Below are positions 6,021 to 15,300 of a DNA stretch of 24,403 bases, in pieces (positions within the stretch are counted from its first letter, which is position 1; each line of letters starts with the position of its first letter). Source of the DNA: JAWOGN01 sp046496815 (GTDB lineage Bacteria > Desulfobacterota > DSM-4660 > Desulfatiglandales > Desulfatiglandaceae); contig JAWOGN010000306.1 of the NCBI GenBank assembly GCA_046496815.1, positions 1-24,403 of the forward strand, written 5' to 3'. Position numbers and translations under genes: made by a program. The notes under the pieces were generated by a model that worked only from the letters and a program-made list of their open reading frames with translations, had not been told where the DNA came from and did not search any database.

Positions 6021-8603
6021 TCATTTAAATACCATTTTCCCATCCTGGACGTCCGCGGTGACATGATCCCCCTCATTGATTGAACCTTCCAGAATTTTGA
6101 TTGCCAGCGGATCTTGTATCAGGTGCTGGATGGTGCGCTTGAGGGGCCGGGCCCCATAGGCCGGGTCAAATCCGGTGTCGGCAAGAAACGCTTTTGCTTC
6201 ATCCGTAAGTTCCAACTTAATCTTGTTCGCCTCCAGACGTTTACCCAAGAGGCTCATCTGGATTTCGACGATCTTTTTGATTTCCTCAGTGCCGAGCGAA
6301 TTAAAGATGACGGTTTCGTCAATGCGGTTCAGGAACTCGGGTCTAAACGTGGCGTGGAGGGCATCCATCACCCGTTTTTCCATTTCCGCCCGATTTGTTT
6401 CGCCTTGGTCCTGAATCCACTGGCTTCCCACGTTGGACGTCATAATCAACACCGTATTCTTGAAATCGACGGTGCGTCCCTTGCCGTCGGTCATCCGACC
6501 GTCGTCCAGAATCTGGAGGAGGGAATTAAAGACATCCGGATGCGCTTTTTCGATCTCGTCGAACAGCACGACGGAATAAGGATGTCTTCTTACCGCCTCC
6601 GTCAGATAGCCGCCCTCCTCATATCCCACATAGCCGGGGGGCGCACCGATAAGTCTCGCCACGGAGTGTTTTTCCATGTATTCGGACATATCGATGCGAA
6701 CCATATATTGCTCGTCATCAAAAAGAAACTCGGCCAAGGCCCTTGCTAGTTCGGTCTTGCCGACGCCGGTGGGCCCCATGAATATAAATGATCCGATGGG
6801 TCTGTTTGGGTCCTGGAGACCGGAGCGAGCTCGGCGGACTGCATTGGCAACCGCGATGATGGCCGGGTCCTGTCCCACCACACGAAGGCCCAGTCGCTCC
6901 TCCATTTTGAGGAGTTTCTCCTTTTCTCCTTCGAGCATCCTGGATACGGGAATTCCCGTCCACTTGGCCACCACCTCTGCAACATCTTCGCTGTCGACTT
7001 CCTCCTTGAGCATCTTTTGATCGGATTGAAGCGCCTCAAGGTTTTCGTTTTCCGCATGGAGTTGTTTTTCCAGTTCGATGAGGGTGCCGTACTTGAGTTC
7101 GGCAGCCTTGGCGAGGTCTCCCTGGCGCTCAGCCATCTGGGCGTCGGACCGAGTGGACTCCAATTTTTCCTTGATCGCTCTGATGTTGGAGATGGTTTCC
7201 TTCTCCTTTTTCCAGTGTTCGGTCATCTCAGCGGTTTGAGTTTTCAATGTGCCCAATTCTTTATCGAGTTTTTCCAAACGATCCTTGGATGCCCGATCTT
7301 TCTCTTTTTTCAGAGCCTCTTTTTCGATTTCAAGCTGCGTGATCTTTCTTTGAACATCATCGATTTCCGCCGGCATGCTATCAATCTCAATCCGGAGTCT
7401 GGATGTGGCCTCATCGATGAGATCGATAGCCTTGTCCGGAAGGAACCGGTCGGTAATGTAACGGTGAGACAGGGTTGCGGCTGCCACGAGTGCCGAATCT
7501 TTAATCCGCACGCCGTGGTGCACCTCATATTTTTCCTTGATTCCCCGCAGAATCGAGATGGTGTCTTCGACGGTGGGCTCTTCAACCATCACCGGTTGAA
7601 ATCGTCTTTCCAGGGCCGCGTCTTTTTCGATATGCTTTCGGTACTCTTTGATTGTCGTAGCGCCGACACATCTTAATTCGCCCCGCGCCAGGGCCGGTTT
7701 CAGCATGTTGGAGGCGTCTACGGCCCCTTCAGCAGCCCCTGCGCCCACAAGGGTGTGCATCTCATCGATAAAAAGGATGATCTGTCCGTGCGCATCGGTC
7801 ACTTCTTTCAATACCGCCTTCAGTCGGTCCTCAAACTCTCCGCGGTATTTTGCTCCGGCGATGAGCGCGCCCATGTCCAATGCCACCACCCGCTTATCTT
7901 TCAAGGTCTCGGGGATATCGCCCTGGATGATCCTCTGGGCCAAGCCCTCCACGATGGCGGTTTTCCCGACGCCCGGTTCGCCGATGAGCACCGGGTTGTT
8001 TTTGGTTCTTCTCGAAAGGACCTGTATGATCCTGCGGATCTCATCGTCACGACCGATCACGGGGTCCAGATCCCCTTTTGAGGCAACGGCGGTCAAGTCC
8101 CTGCTGAAACGCTCCAATGCCTGGTATTTATCTTCAGGGTTTTGATCCGTGATCCGCTGACCGCCGCGGATATCGACCAGGGCTTTCAGAATAGCCTCCC
8201 GGGTGACCCCTGAAACAGAGAGGATCCGCGCTGCTTCTCCTTGCTTCTCGCCGGTTACGGCCAGCAAGATGTGCTCGAGACTTACAAATTCATCTTTCAT
8301 CTGTTCCGCTTCCGCAAAGGCGTTGTCCAGGACCGTCTTTGAGCGGGGTGAGATGTAGGCTTGCCCGGTGCCTGCCCCGCTCACCCGGGGAAGCTTCTCC
8401 AAGGCAGCTTCAAATGAATGGACAAGCTGTCGCTGGTCGGCGCCTATTTTGCCGAGGAGCGGGGGAATGACCCCTTCCGTCTGTTCCAGAACGGCCCTGA
8501 CGAGGTGTTCAGGTTCAATCTGCTGATGGTTGAATCTTTCTGCCAGTTGCTGCGAAGTCTGTACGACTTCCTGGGCTTTTAAGGTGAATTTATCAAACCG
8601 CAT
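6021..8603 (-). CDS. clpB: ATP-dependent disaggregase ClpB (Hsp100)
   Basis: The 860-residue product has the full length expected for ClpB. The N domain with two Clp repeats covers about 1-148. NBD1 has Walker A GEPGVGKT 208-215, pore loop KYRGEFE 252-258, Walker B ILFIDE 276-281 and the Arg-finger region near 333. The coiled-coil M domain (about 410-530) is the hallmark that separates ClpB from ClpA/ClpC. NBD2 has Walker A GPTGVGKT 610-617, pore loop GYVG 657-660 and Walker B VVLFDE 678-683. The C-terminal domain is complete. ClpB is a cytoplasmic hexamer that, with DnaK/DnaJ/GrpE, pulls proteins out of aggregates. No IGF/IGL-type ClpP-binding loop was noted. The ATG at 8603 is preceded by GGAGG. 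It stands alone, divergent from the response-regulator pair. Confidence 0.98.
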   Translation of the reverse strand: MRFDKFTLKAQEVVQTSQQLAERFNHQQIEPEHLVRAVLEQTEGVIPPLLGKIGADQRQLVHSFEAALEKLPRVSGAGTGQAYISPRSKTVLDNAFAEAEQMKDEFVSLEHILLAVTGEKQGEAARILSVSGVTREAILKALVDIRGGQRITDQNPEDKYQALERFSRDLTAVASKGDLDPVIGRDDEIRRIIQVLSRRTKNNPVLIGEPGVGKTAIVEGLAQRIIQGDIPETLKDKRVVALDMGALIAGAKYRGEFEDRLKAVLKEVTDAHGQIILFIDEMHTLVGAGAAEGAVDASNMLKPALARGELRCVGATTIKEYRKHIEKDAALERRFQPVMVEEPTVEDTISILRGIKEKYEVHHGVRIKDSALVAAATLSHRYITDRFLPDKAIDLIDEATSRLRIEIDSMPAEIDDVQRKITQLEIEKEALKKEKDRASKDRLEKLDKELGTLKTQTAEMTEHWKKEKETISNIRAIKEKLESTRSDAQMAERQGDLAKAAELKYGTLIELEKQLHAENENLEALQSDQKMLKEEVDSEDVAEVVAKWTGIPVSRMLEGEKEKLLKMEERLGLRVVGQDPAIIAVANAVRRARSGLQDPNRPIGSFIFMGPTGVGKTELARALAEFLFDDEQYMVRIDMSEYMEKHSVARLIGAPPGYVGYEEGGYLTEAVRRHPYSVVLFDEIEKAHPDVFNSLLQILDDGRMTDGKGRTVDFKNTVLIMTSNVGSQWIQDQGETNRAEMEKRVMDALHATFRPEFLNRIDETVIFNSLGTEEIKKIVEIQMSLLGKRLEANKIKLELTDEAKAFLADTGFDPAYGARPLKRTIQHLIQDPLAIKILEGSINEGDHVTADVQDGKMVFK

Positions 8604-8672
8604 GGCTATTTTCCTCCAAATGCAAAGAATATCCTATAGCTGAATAATTCATATTTAAGTAAAAGTATGCTA

Positions 8673-8700
8673 AAATTAAGCTCGATCATGGAAATGTCAA
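8673..8700 (-). promoter_or_regulatory. Candidate clpB promoter
   Basis: On the minus strand a perfect TTGACA (8695-8700) is followed after 16 bases by TAATTT (8673-8678), a weak -10. It lies about 70 bases upstream of the clpB ATG. The -35 is good and the -10 poor, so this is tentative. Confidence 0.3.
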
Positions 8701-8750
8701 TATCAACCCCGTGTGTTTCGCTGGGGTTTCATGAGGAAAATCCGCCTGTA

Positions 8751-8779
8751 TTACAATTGAAGCATGTTTGTGATATAGT
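8751..8779 (+). promoter_or_regulatory. Candidate promoter for the response-regulator pair
   Basis: TTACAA (8751-8756), a 17-base spacer and TATAGT (8774-8779) resemble a sigma-70 promoter with a good -10 and a weak -35. It would give a leader of about 200 bases before the first regulator gene. Confidence 0.3.
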
Positions 8780-8988
8780 TTCATTAAGTGCGCAGTTCAA
8801 ATTCATCATAATAGATTGATTTTTCTCACTTTCAATGGTCATCCTGGTAGAAGCCACAAGCCAGGGATTTCACAGCGACTTTTTTTGCGGATTTCGATGT
8901 AGAAATCAAAAAATTAACTTCAACTTGCCAGTTTTGTTGCAGGTGGCGGATCGAATTTCGTCCAATACAATTAAATGGAGGAGCAGCC

Positions 8989-9495
8989 ATGGTTGAGGGA
9001 ATCTCTTTAGAGGGCAAGAAAATTCTCATCGTAGATGACGAGCTGGATGTCCTGGAGACATTGGAGGAGAGGCTGGAAATGTGTGAGATTTCAAAAGCCG
9101 TCAGCTTCGATCAAGCCAGAGAGCTGCTTGAGACGAAGTATTTTGATTTTGCTATTTTGGATATCATGGGTGTTGACGGTTACAAGCTCTTAGAAATTGC
9201 AAATGGGAAAAAGGTGATAGCGATTTTACTGACGGCTCATGCCCTGAGTCCTGACAATGCGGTTAGGGCGCGTAATGAAGGCGCTGCCTCTTATGTACCC
9301 AAAGCAAAAATCAACGACATCCAGACTTTCTTAATGGATGTTTCTGAGGCGAAAGCGGAAGGAAAAAGTTTCTGGTGGCGTTGGCATGACAGATTCGGTA
9401 CCTACTTTGATAGGAGATTCGGTCCCGGTTGGAATAGTTGCGGTGAGTTTTGGAAAGAAAGCTATGCAATTAAATGGGAGAAGTACTATCATTAG
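8989..9495 (+). CDS. Response regulator with Trp-rich C-terminal tail, copy 1
   Basis: The 168-residue protein starts at ATG 8989; GGAGGAG lies about 8 bases upstream. Residues 10-122 are a complete receiver domain: acidic pair Asp16/Asp17, phospho-acceptor Asp58 in 'FAILDIMGVDGY', Thr82 in 'LLTAH' and Lys105 in 'YVPKAK'. The cis-Pro that normally follows the lysine is replaced by Ala. There is no DNA-binding, GGDEF or phosphatase domain. Instead a 40-residue tail carries 'FWWRWHDRFGTYFDRRFGP.W', 'EFW' and a basic-aromatic end. The same tail is present in the tandem paralogue downstream. This tail is not a family I can name. It could be a protein-binding or membrane-interface element. No partner kinase is adjacent; the nearest is the hybrid kinase 3.7 kb away. 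Confidence 0.9.
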   Translation: MVEGISLEGKKILIVDDELDVLETLEERLEMCEISKAVSFDQARELLETKYFDFAILDIMGVDGYKLLEIANGKKVIAILLTAHALSPDNAVRARNEGAASYVPKAKINDIQTFLMDVSEAKAEGKSFWWRWHDRFGTYFDRRFGPGWNSCGEFWKESYAIKWEKYYH

Positions 9496-9825
9496 GCCTC
9501 TTAAGGAAACAATCGTTTTAGCTGAAGTGGACATGCCTACATGGCGAGCAATGTCGACAAATGCCACACTGTGGATGTTCGCCTTTCATACATTTCTTGA
9601 ATCAATTCCCCTATCTTATGTCGGCGCCATCCTCAAGTCACGGATAGTGTCACACGCAGACTGTGGTAAATCATGAGGATTATGGATATACCCGGACCGG
9701 CACCGACCCCCATGCAAACCGGTGTGATGCGCTTCCTGAAAATGTCTTGACTCACCGCAAGAATAGACTAAATTTACGGGTGTTTTGAGAAGGTCCAAAT
9801 GTTTTTTCCATCGCGAGGGATTATC
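9496..9825. other. Gap between the two paralogous regulators
   Basis: These 330 bases separate the two copies and hold no convincing gene. An open frame on the plus strand (to 9676) is a continuation of a shadow frame of copy 1. A second possible start for copy 2 at ATG 9799 has its own AGAAGG, but the ATG at 9826 matches the N-terminal length of copy 1. No clear terminator or promoter was found. Confidence 0.5.
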
Positions 9826-10314
9826 ATGAAAACAAACTGGTTAAAATACAAGAGAGTGCTGATCGTGGATGACGAGCCGGATGTATTGGAAACACTGGAG
9901 GAGTTTCTTTCCATGTGTGATGTTGTCAAAGCCTCCAGTTTTGATGAAGCCAAGGATCTGCTGGAAATCCAGTATTTTGACATTGCCGTCCTGGATATCA
10001 TGGGAGTGGATGGGTATACGTTGCTGGAGATTGCAAACCGGCGAAATGTGCTTGCAGTGATGTTGACGGCCCACGCCCTGAGTCCGGAGGATACTGTGAG
10101 ATCGTACAAAGAGGGCGCAGCTCATTATGTGCCGAAAGAAAAAATGTCTGAAATCGTAACCTATCTGAACGACATTCTGGAAGGCAAAGAGCAGGGGAAG
10201 AACTTCTGGTGGCGTTGGCTTGACAGATTTGGAGCCTACTACGACGAAAAGTTCGGCCCTGACTGGAAAGACAAAGACAAAGAATTCTGGGGGAAATTTC
10301 AATTTTATGTTTGA
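9826..10314 (+). CDS. Response regulator with Trp-rich C-terminal tail, copy 2
   Basis: The 162-residue protein starts at ATG 9826, preceded by GAGGGA at a 5-base spacing. An upstream ATG at 9799 also has a ribosome site, but it would add nine residues that copy 1 lacks. The receiver domain is intact: Asp15/Asp16, Asp57 in 'IAVLDIMGVDGY', Thr81 in 'MLTAHALSPED' and Lys104 in 'YVPKEK'. The tail begins at Phe127: 'FWWRWLDRFGAYYDEKFGPDW', then a Lys/Asp run and 'EFWGKF'. Identity with copy 1 is high over receiver and tail, so the two arose by tandem duplication, yet the intergenic DNA differs. Function is unknown. A dispersed palindromic repeat follows immediately. Confidence 0.9.
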   Translation: MKTNWLKYKRVLIVDDEPDVLETLEEFLSMCDVVKASSFDEAKDLLEIQYFDIAVLDIMGVDGYTLLEIANRRNVLAVMLTAHALSPEDTVRSYKEGAAHYVPKEKMSEIVTYLNDILEGKEQGKNFWWRWLDRFGAYYDEKFGPDWKDKDKEFWGKFQFYV

Positions 10315-10323
10315 CAACCCTGA

Positions 10324-10446
10324 AGGCTTCTTGAAAAGTCGTCGCCCCGTCGAAAAATGCGCCCGGATTTTTTGTAACGTTATGAAAATACCGAACCCCG
10401 GCTGCAGTCTATCCTTCACTCGATGCGGGGCCGGAATGACGGAACC
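10324..10446. repeat. Dispersed intergenic repeat, copy A
   Basis: This segment aligns along its length with 22628-22753. The best block, 10422-10444, is identical over 23 bases to 22729-22751. The core is an imperfect palindrome with ACCCCG on the left and CGGGGCCGG on the right. It sits between the second regulator gene and the UroD-like gene. Spurious peptides from the minus strand of both copies contain the same 'SVIPAPH.V.D.LQ' string, which confirms the relationship. Confidence 0.75.
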
Positions 10447-10509
10447 TAATGATTCCCGATTGATTACGAGATCATCCCCTTTAACTTCCGGTGCAATACG
10501 GAGACGGTA

Positions 10510-11502
10510 GTGGGTGAATTCACCCAGAGACAACGCTTCGTCGGGACCCTGTTGGGAGATGGGGCCGACCGGTTTCCTATCTTTGACCTCGAGCCTGCCG
10601 AGGATACGCTGACACGATGGCACAGAGAAGGTCTGCCCCCGGGTAAGTCTTTTTCGGAGTTCTTCAACCTGGAGATACACCATTCTGTCGGTGTCATGCT
10701 TCGTAGTTATCCCTATTTCCAAAAAGCGCCGGATTTACTCCACGACCCGGCTGCTTTCAACCGACATTATAGTCTCGACCACCCCTCTCGTTTTGCGAAA
10801 AGTTTTGTGACCCGCAGCAGACGGCTTGCTCAGGAAGGCCGCGTCCTCTATGTGGATGCCTCAGGAGGGGGTCTTTTACAGATGTTGGGTGTGGGCGATT
10901 GGGAATCCCTGGTAGCTGCCTGCGTTGCCCTTGTTGAGCGGGCGGAATTTGTGGAAGATCTGATCGATCGGACAACGGATTTCTATTGTATCTGCCTGAA
11001 GCGTGTTCTTTCAAAGGTGTCGGTCGACTACGCTTCCTTTTATGAACCCATCGCATCCAACGCAGGACCGGTTATATCTCCCTCCATGTTTGATCGGTTC
11101 GCAATACCGGGGTATCGGAAAGTCATTGACCTGCTGAAGACGTTCAATGTGCCCCTTCGTGTTTTCTGTACCACCGGGGGCGACCTTACCCGACTCTTGC
11201 CTTCTTTGATTGATGCCGGCATTAATGGACTGTGGATCAGCAACATTGCCGATTCAGGCATGAAATACGCGGAGCTTCGTCGCACCTTTGGTTCCGATAT
11301 GGCGTTGATCGGGGGTATCGATGCTTCCGCATTGAGCCGAAATGAATCCGCAGTGCGGCGTGCCGTGGAAGAAACGGCGCCGCCCTTGCTCGAAAGCGGT
11401 CATTACCTTCCCTGTCTGGATGACAGGCCCCGGAGCAATATTCCATTTGCCCACTATCGGTTGTACCGTGAAATCCTTCAGGAGATTGCGCAGCGGGGCT
11501 GA
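10510..11502 (+). CDS. UroD/MtaA superfamily protein
   Basis: The 330-residue product starts at GTG 10510 with GGAG at 10500-10503. Length and pattern fit the uroporphyrinogen decarboxylase / corrinoid methyltransferase superfamily, a cytoplasmic TIM barrel. Landmarks are 'RFPIFDLEP' near the start, 'YEPIASNAGPVISPSMFDRFAIPGYRKVID' (178-207), 'GINGLWISNIADSGMKYAELRRTFG..MALIGGID' (238-271) and a C-terminal 'GHYLPCLDDR.RSNIPFAHYRLYRE'. The His-x-Cys zinc motif of MtaA-type methyltransferases is not present; the equivalent place reads Cys220-Thr-Thr-Gly-Gly-Asp. True HemE is also unlikely, because its 'RQAGR' N-terminal arginine motif is absent. The substrate is unknown. It is followed directly by the membrane protein gene. 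Confidence 0.85.
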   Translation: MGEFTQRQRFVGTLLGDGADRFPIFDLEPAEDTLTRWHREGLPPGKSFSEFFNLEIHHSVGVMLRSYPYFQKAPDLLHDPAAFNRHYSLDHPSRFAKSFVTRSRRLAQEGRVLYVDASGGGLLQMLGVGDWESLVAACVALVERAEFVEDLIDRTTDFYCICLKRVLSKVSVDYASFYEPIASNAGPVISPSMFDRFAIPGYRKVIDLLKTFNVPLRVFCTTGGDLTRLLPSLIDAGINGLWISNIADSGMKYAELRRTFGSDMALIGGIDASALSRNESAVRRAVEETAPPLLESGHYLPCLDDRPRSNIPFAHYRLYREILQEIAQRG

Positions 11503-11577
11503 ATGCAGGGAATGGCATTTTTGTCATGCGGGGACGTCCGACATGTATCTTATTCACAGGCAGAGGTTCAGCATCAC

Positions 11578-12303
11578 ATGAGGGAGCGAAAAACCGGAAT
11601 TGGTCAAAAGGAGCGCTATCTCATGCTCGATTTTCTGAGGGGATTTGCGGTACTGTTGATGATCATGTTTCATTTTGCGTTTGATTTGAATGGGTTCCGA
11701 TTTATAGAAATTGATCTCTTGGGGAATCTTTTTTGGTATGCTTTCCCTCGATGCATTGTCTTTCTGTTTTTTATTTGTGTGGGGATGGGGCTTGCTCTGG
11801 TACATAAAAACGGAATTCGGTGGGATTTGCTCAGAAAGCGATTTTATAAGATCGGCGGATGGGCTTTCGTCATTTCAATCGTTACCTATGTAATTTTTCC
11901 GAAGAATTTCGTCTTTTTCGGGATCCTACATTGTATTGCCGCCACGAGCGTGGCCGGGGTTTTCCTTGTTGGCAGGCCGAAGCTGTCGCTCTTCCTATGT
12001 TTCCTTTTGGTAATTCCTGATCTTATTTTTCAGCCGACACTAATTCCCATTTCCATATGGCTCGGGGTGACGCCAATGGACTACATCCCCTTTTATCCAT
12101 GGGTCGGCATCGTGCTATTCGGTATCTATTTAGAATCCGTCGATTTTCATAAGATCCCGCTTAAAAGGACTTCTTTGATAAGACTCTTTGAGGCCATGGG
12201 AAAACATTCTCTGAAGATTTATCTCTTGCATCGACCCGTTGTTTTTGGAATGGTCTTTCTCCTCTACAAGCTCAAAACGCCTGCTGCTGATTTTCTTGCT
12301 TGA
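11578..12303 (+). CDS. HGSNAT/DUF1624-type multi-pass membrane protein
   Basis: The 241-residue product is counted from ATG 11578. The frame is open back to an ATG at 11503 that touches the UroD-like stop, but those extra 25 residues are not membrane-protein-like. Another start at 11623 follows AAGGAG. The N-terminus 'RYLMLDFLRGFAVLLMIMFHFAFDLN' is the signature of the heparan-alpha-glucosaminide N-acetyltransferase (DUF1624/YeiB-like) group. About seven transmembrane helices follow, with 'PRCIVFLFFICVGMGLAL', 'GILHCIAATSVAGVFL', 'YIPFYPWVGIVLFGIYLE' and a terminal 'LKIYLLHRPVVFGMVFLLYK'. Family members move acyl groups across or at the inner membrane. The actual substrate here is unknown. 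It probably shares a transcript with the genes on either side. Confidence 0.87.
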   Translation: MRERKTGIGQKERYLMLDFLRGFAVLLMIMFHFAFDLNGFRFIEIDLLGNLFWYAFPRCIVFLFFICVGMGLALVHKNGIRWDLLRKRFYKIGGWAFVISIVTYVIFPKNFVFFGILHCIAATSVAGVFLVGRPKLSLFLCFLLVIPDLIFQPTLIPISIWLGVTPMDYIPFYPWVGIVLFGIYLESVDFHKIPLKRTSLIRLFEAMGKHSLKIYLLHRPVVFGMVFLLYKLKTPAADFLA

Positions 12304-12332
12304 GATAAAGGGAGGTGTGAACATATTCGGCG

Positions 12333-15300
12333 GTGTCCATGTATGGGATAAAATCAGCTTTGGGCCATTATCTTGAAATTACCGACCTCTTCGAAGGGGA
12401 TTCCATATTTGCCGATACCAATGGTGATGGATATCCGGATTCCCTCGGCCTGAGCATATTCGTTCCTCCCGAGCTTGTTGATCCCCACGTCTGGGTCGGT
12501 GTGTTGAATCTCACGGCTCGCTTGTCTTCTGAAGTTACGCATCTCACAGTGCCTTTTGTGCACGCCGGATTTGATCCCTCCATTTCAGAAAGGAGCATCG
12601 TGATTTTGCGGCCGGGCGAGGCGACGCCCTACTGCAGGGGGAGGCTCGCTTGGGCCGAAATGTGGCGCATGGAGCCGAATATCATATATCTGGCCGGAAG
12701 TTCAGGCAAAGGGGTGGGGACCTTGTTGAATGGTTTGGCCATGGGAATCAACGCGGGGGATTCTGCGCCACCTTCGGACTGGAAATCCCTGAAAATAAAA
12801 GGCACCCAACCAGACCGAGCGGAATTTTTTGATCGAAGCGGTCGGTTGCTTTCAGGGTATGATCCGGCAGTGGAGGTAGGTCGATCGGCAGACAATATCA
12901 GCGCATTTAGCAGGAAAAAGTTCTATCCTCGCCCCAACTTACTGGCGCTTGCCGGTGAGGATGGTTTTTATGCGACTCCCGATGGAGAACCGAGAGCCAG
13001 AAAACTGCGCGTCGGTTTTGCTCTCGATCCAGGGACGCTTTCTCCTCATTTGGGTCTGGCCCTGGCAGAAATAATTGCGCGTCTCGTTCTGGAAGCGACA
13101 GAGATTATACTCCCGATGGTTGCCGCGGTTGAGAAACTTGCGCACGACGTGATATTTAAAGTTCAGGAAACCGCACGCGAGAAAAATGAAATCAGGCTGC
13201 TTGATTCGAAAAGACGGCGTCCGACCACCATCCTGGCTCGCGGAGCTCCGCGGTCACTGGCCCAAGCACTTAAAAACTGGTGCGAATTGGCCATGATTGA
13301 GAGCGGCCCAGGTTGCGAACCGGCGGATAGATTGAGAGATCAGGTGAAAGAATTCCAAGAGTTGCTTATCGGGCAGGGCTTTTGGGGTCGATGGGCTCGA
13401 TTTCTTGCCGAAAGCGAACGCGTGGATGCGCATGAAATACCTTCTGCGCCTGCTTGTGCCGGACGCAAGCTGCGAAAAGCCTGCCATAGCCTATCTATTC
13501 CTGGACCTCCGGTCCTTCCAAGACCCCGGACGCGGCATCGACAGAGGAAGTGGAAAGGGGAAGTGGACGGGGTTCTCGACCTCGTCCAACGGGTGCCTCC
13601 GGGGCGGGGTGAGCTCTTTGGTCTCATCCAGGTGAGCAAACCGCCGGGGCGACGAAAGATACTCAAATCCCGTCTGAACGCCTTACTCAAGGCACGCGGG
13701 TATGCCCCGAAATTAGAGATCCTCAATGCTTACAAACCGGGACAATCTTGGCTGCTGGAGTATATCCTACCGCGTCTTAAAGGCCTGATTTCGATCTCCA
13801 AACTGGAAATTAGCTGCCGACCGTTTCCCAGAAAGGGTAAATGTCTGGAATTGCGCAGCCGCTGGCTTGAGGAGCTTTACCCGGCGCCTGAGCTGTTGGT
13901 ACGCGAACTGGGCCTGGATGAAAAACAACTGCACTTGCCTGTCCGGCGGGGCCTCCACAGTGTGTACCGTGTTCGCGCATGGGACAATCCGGGGCAACTC
14001 GTATTCAACACCGAATTTTCCCCCCGCTGGTCCAAATTGCCGTACTTGAGCGTCGACCCCGAGCTCGGTTTTGTCCATCCCACCACAGGGGGCGTCAAAT
14101 TATGGCAGCGCGACACGGTGATTTTGAACGAATCCGTGGCTACGGATCGAGAAATATTCTGGCGGATTTTTCAAAATCAATGGCTCCCGTTCCTGGAAGG
14201 ACAGATGAAGGGACGCTTGGAAAGGGAGCGTTTTGAGGGACAACCGGCGTTTTGGCAGGAGATCCGTGTGACGGTATGCATTGAGGAAACCGATGTGCGG
14301 TTGGGAATTGGGGAGGAGCGGATCTGCGCGATGGAAGCTTTACACGAAGACATTTATTTCGTGCTTCTCGACGCGTTTTCGTCTTTTGCAAGGAGGAATA
14401 AATTGCCTCCATTCCTTCAGCTCGGCCGAATTGTGCCGGTAGTTTTTTCCAAACTTCAAAACGAGGGGCCGTTCGCCACGTTAAAAGCAATTCCCCTGAC
14501 GTGGGCTCAGACGCCCCCATCGTCCCCGCCGATCCGCTCAGTTCAGGTCCCGCCGGTAACGGCGTTGCATTTTCGAAAAGACCGCTGGCGTTTAGAATTC
14601 GGCGGTAAGATCAGAGGGGTTGATTCAACCGTTCGTAAAAGATTGGTCCAGGTTGCGCGTGCCTTCGGGTTGAATGCGGATGGGGCGACCGATGCGCTTC
14701 GGCTTTGGCTGAAAGCGCCGCGTTTGACGGGTACAGCCCGCAAAACGAATGGCGCAGCGTTGCCTGGAAAGAGGCCGCCCGAGGATCGGTTGTTGACTGC
14801 CACGGAAGTGGAAAACTGGATTCAACACCTCGGCCGGCTTCCGCAGATAGCGGCCTGGCGAGCGGCACAGTCTTGGCAGGGCCGGACGGTATGGGCCTTG
14901 GAGGCGACATTGCCGGGCGGCGGAGAACTCATTTCCACGGCAAAAATGCGGTTGTTGAAACCCACCCTGGTATTCAATGCGCGGCACCATGCAAACGAGA
15001 TTTCCAGCACCAACGCAGCATTGCAAACGGCTTGGTTCCTGGCCGTTTCATCGCAAGGTACCGCGCTGCTTAAACATGTCAATGTGGCGTGGATTCCGAT
15101 GGAAAATCCGGACGGTGTTGCGACATTTGAAGAACTCCAAGCGCACTGCAAAGATCATAAACTCCACGCTGCCAGATACAATGCCCTGGGGTCTGAGTAT
15201 TACAGCGATTATTTTTCAAGGATTCCCCGCTTTCCGGAGGCGCGGGCCAAAGCGAGGCTCTGGAGACGTTGGTTACCGGAAATCATGGTGGACCACCATG

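Larger units (their letters stand above)
8604..8988. other. Divergent control region between clpB and the regulator pair
   Basis: These 385 bases lie between two divergent start codons and must hold both promoters. A candidate for each strand is listed separately. No CIRCE-type inverted repeat and no clear sigma-32 box was recognised upstream of clpB. The segment 8820-8950 next to the first regulator is A/T rich and gives only a short, implausible open frame on the minus strand. Confidence 0.6.

Noticed and set aside
8604..8988. CIRCE or sigma-32 heat-shock element expected before clpB
   Set aside because: No CIRCE inverted repeat and no recognisable sigma-32 consensus was found by eye.
9666..9738. 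Minus-strand peptide resembling the thiolase C-terminal 'C.G.G.G' turn (RITPVCMGVGAGPGI)
   Set aside because: Only about 25 codons are open, stops lie just upstream, and no other thiolase sequence is present. Too short to call a remnant.
9841..10722. Long open frame (293 codons) on the minus strand across the second response regulator and the repeat
   Set aside because: It is antisense to a clear receiver domain and to repeat DNA, has a His/Phe-rich composition and no known motif.
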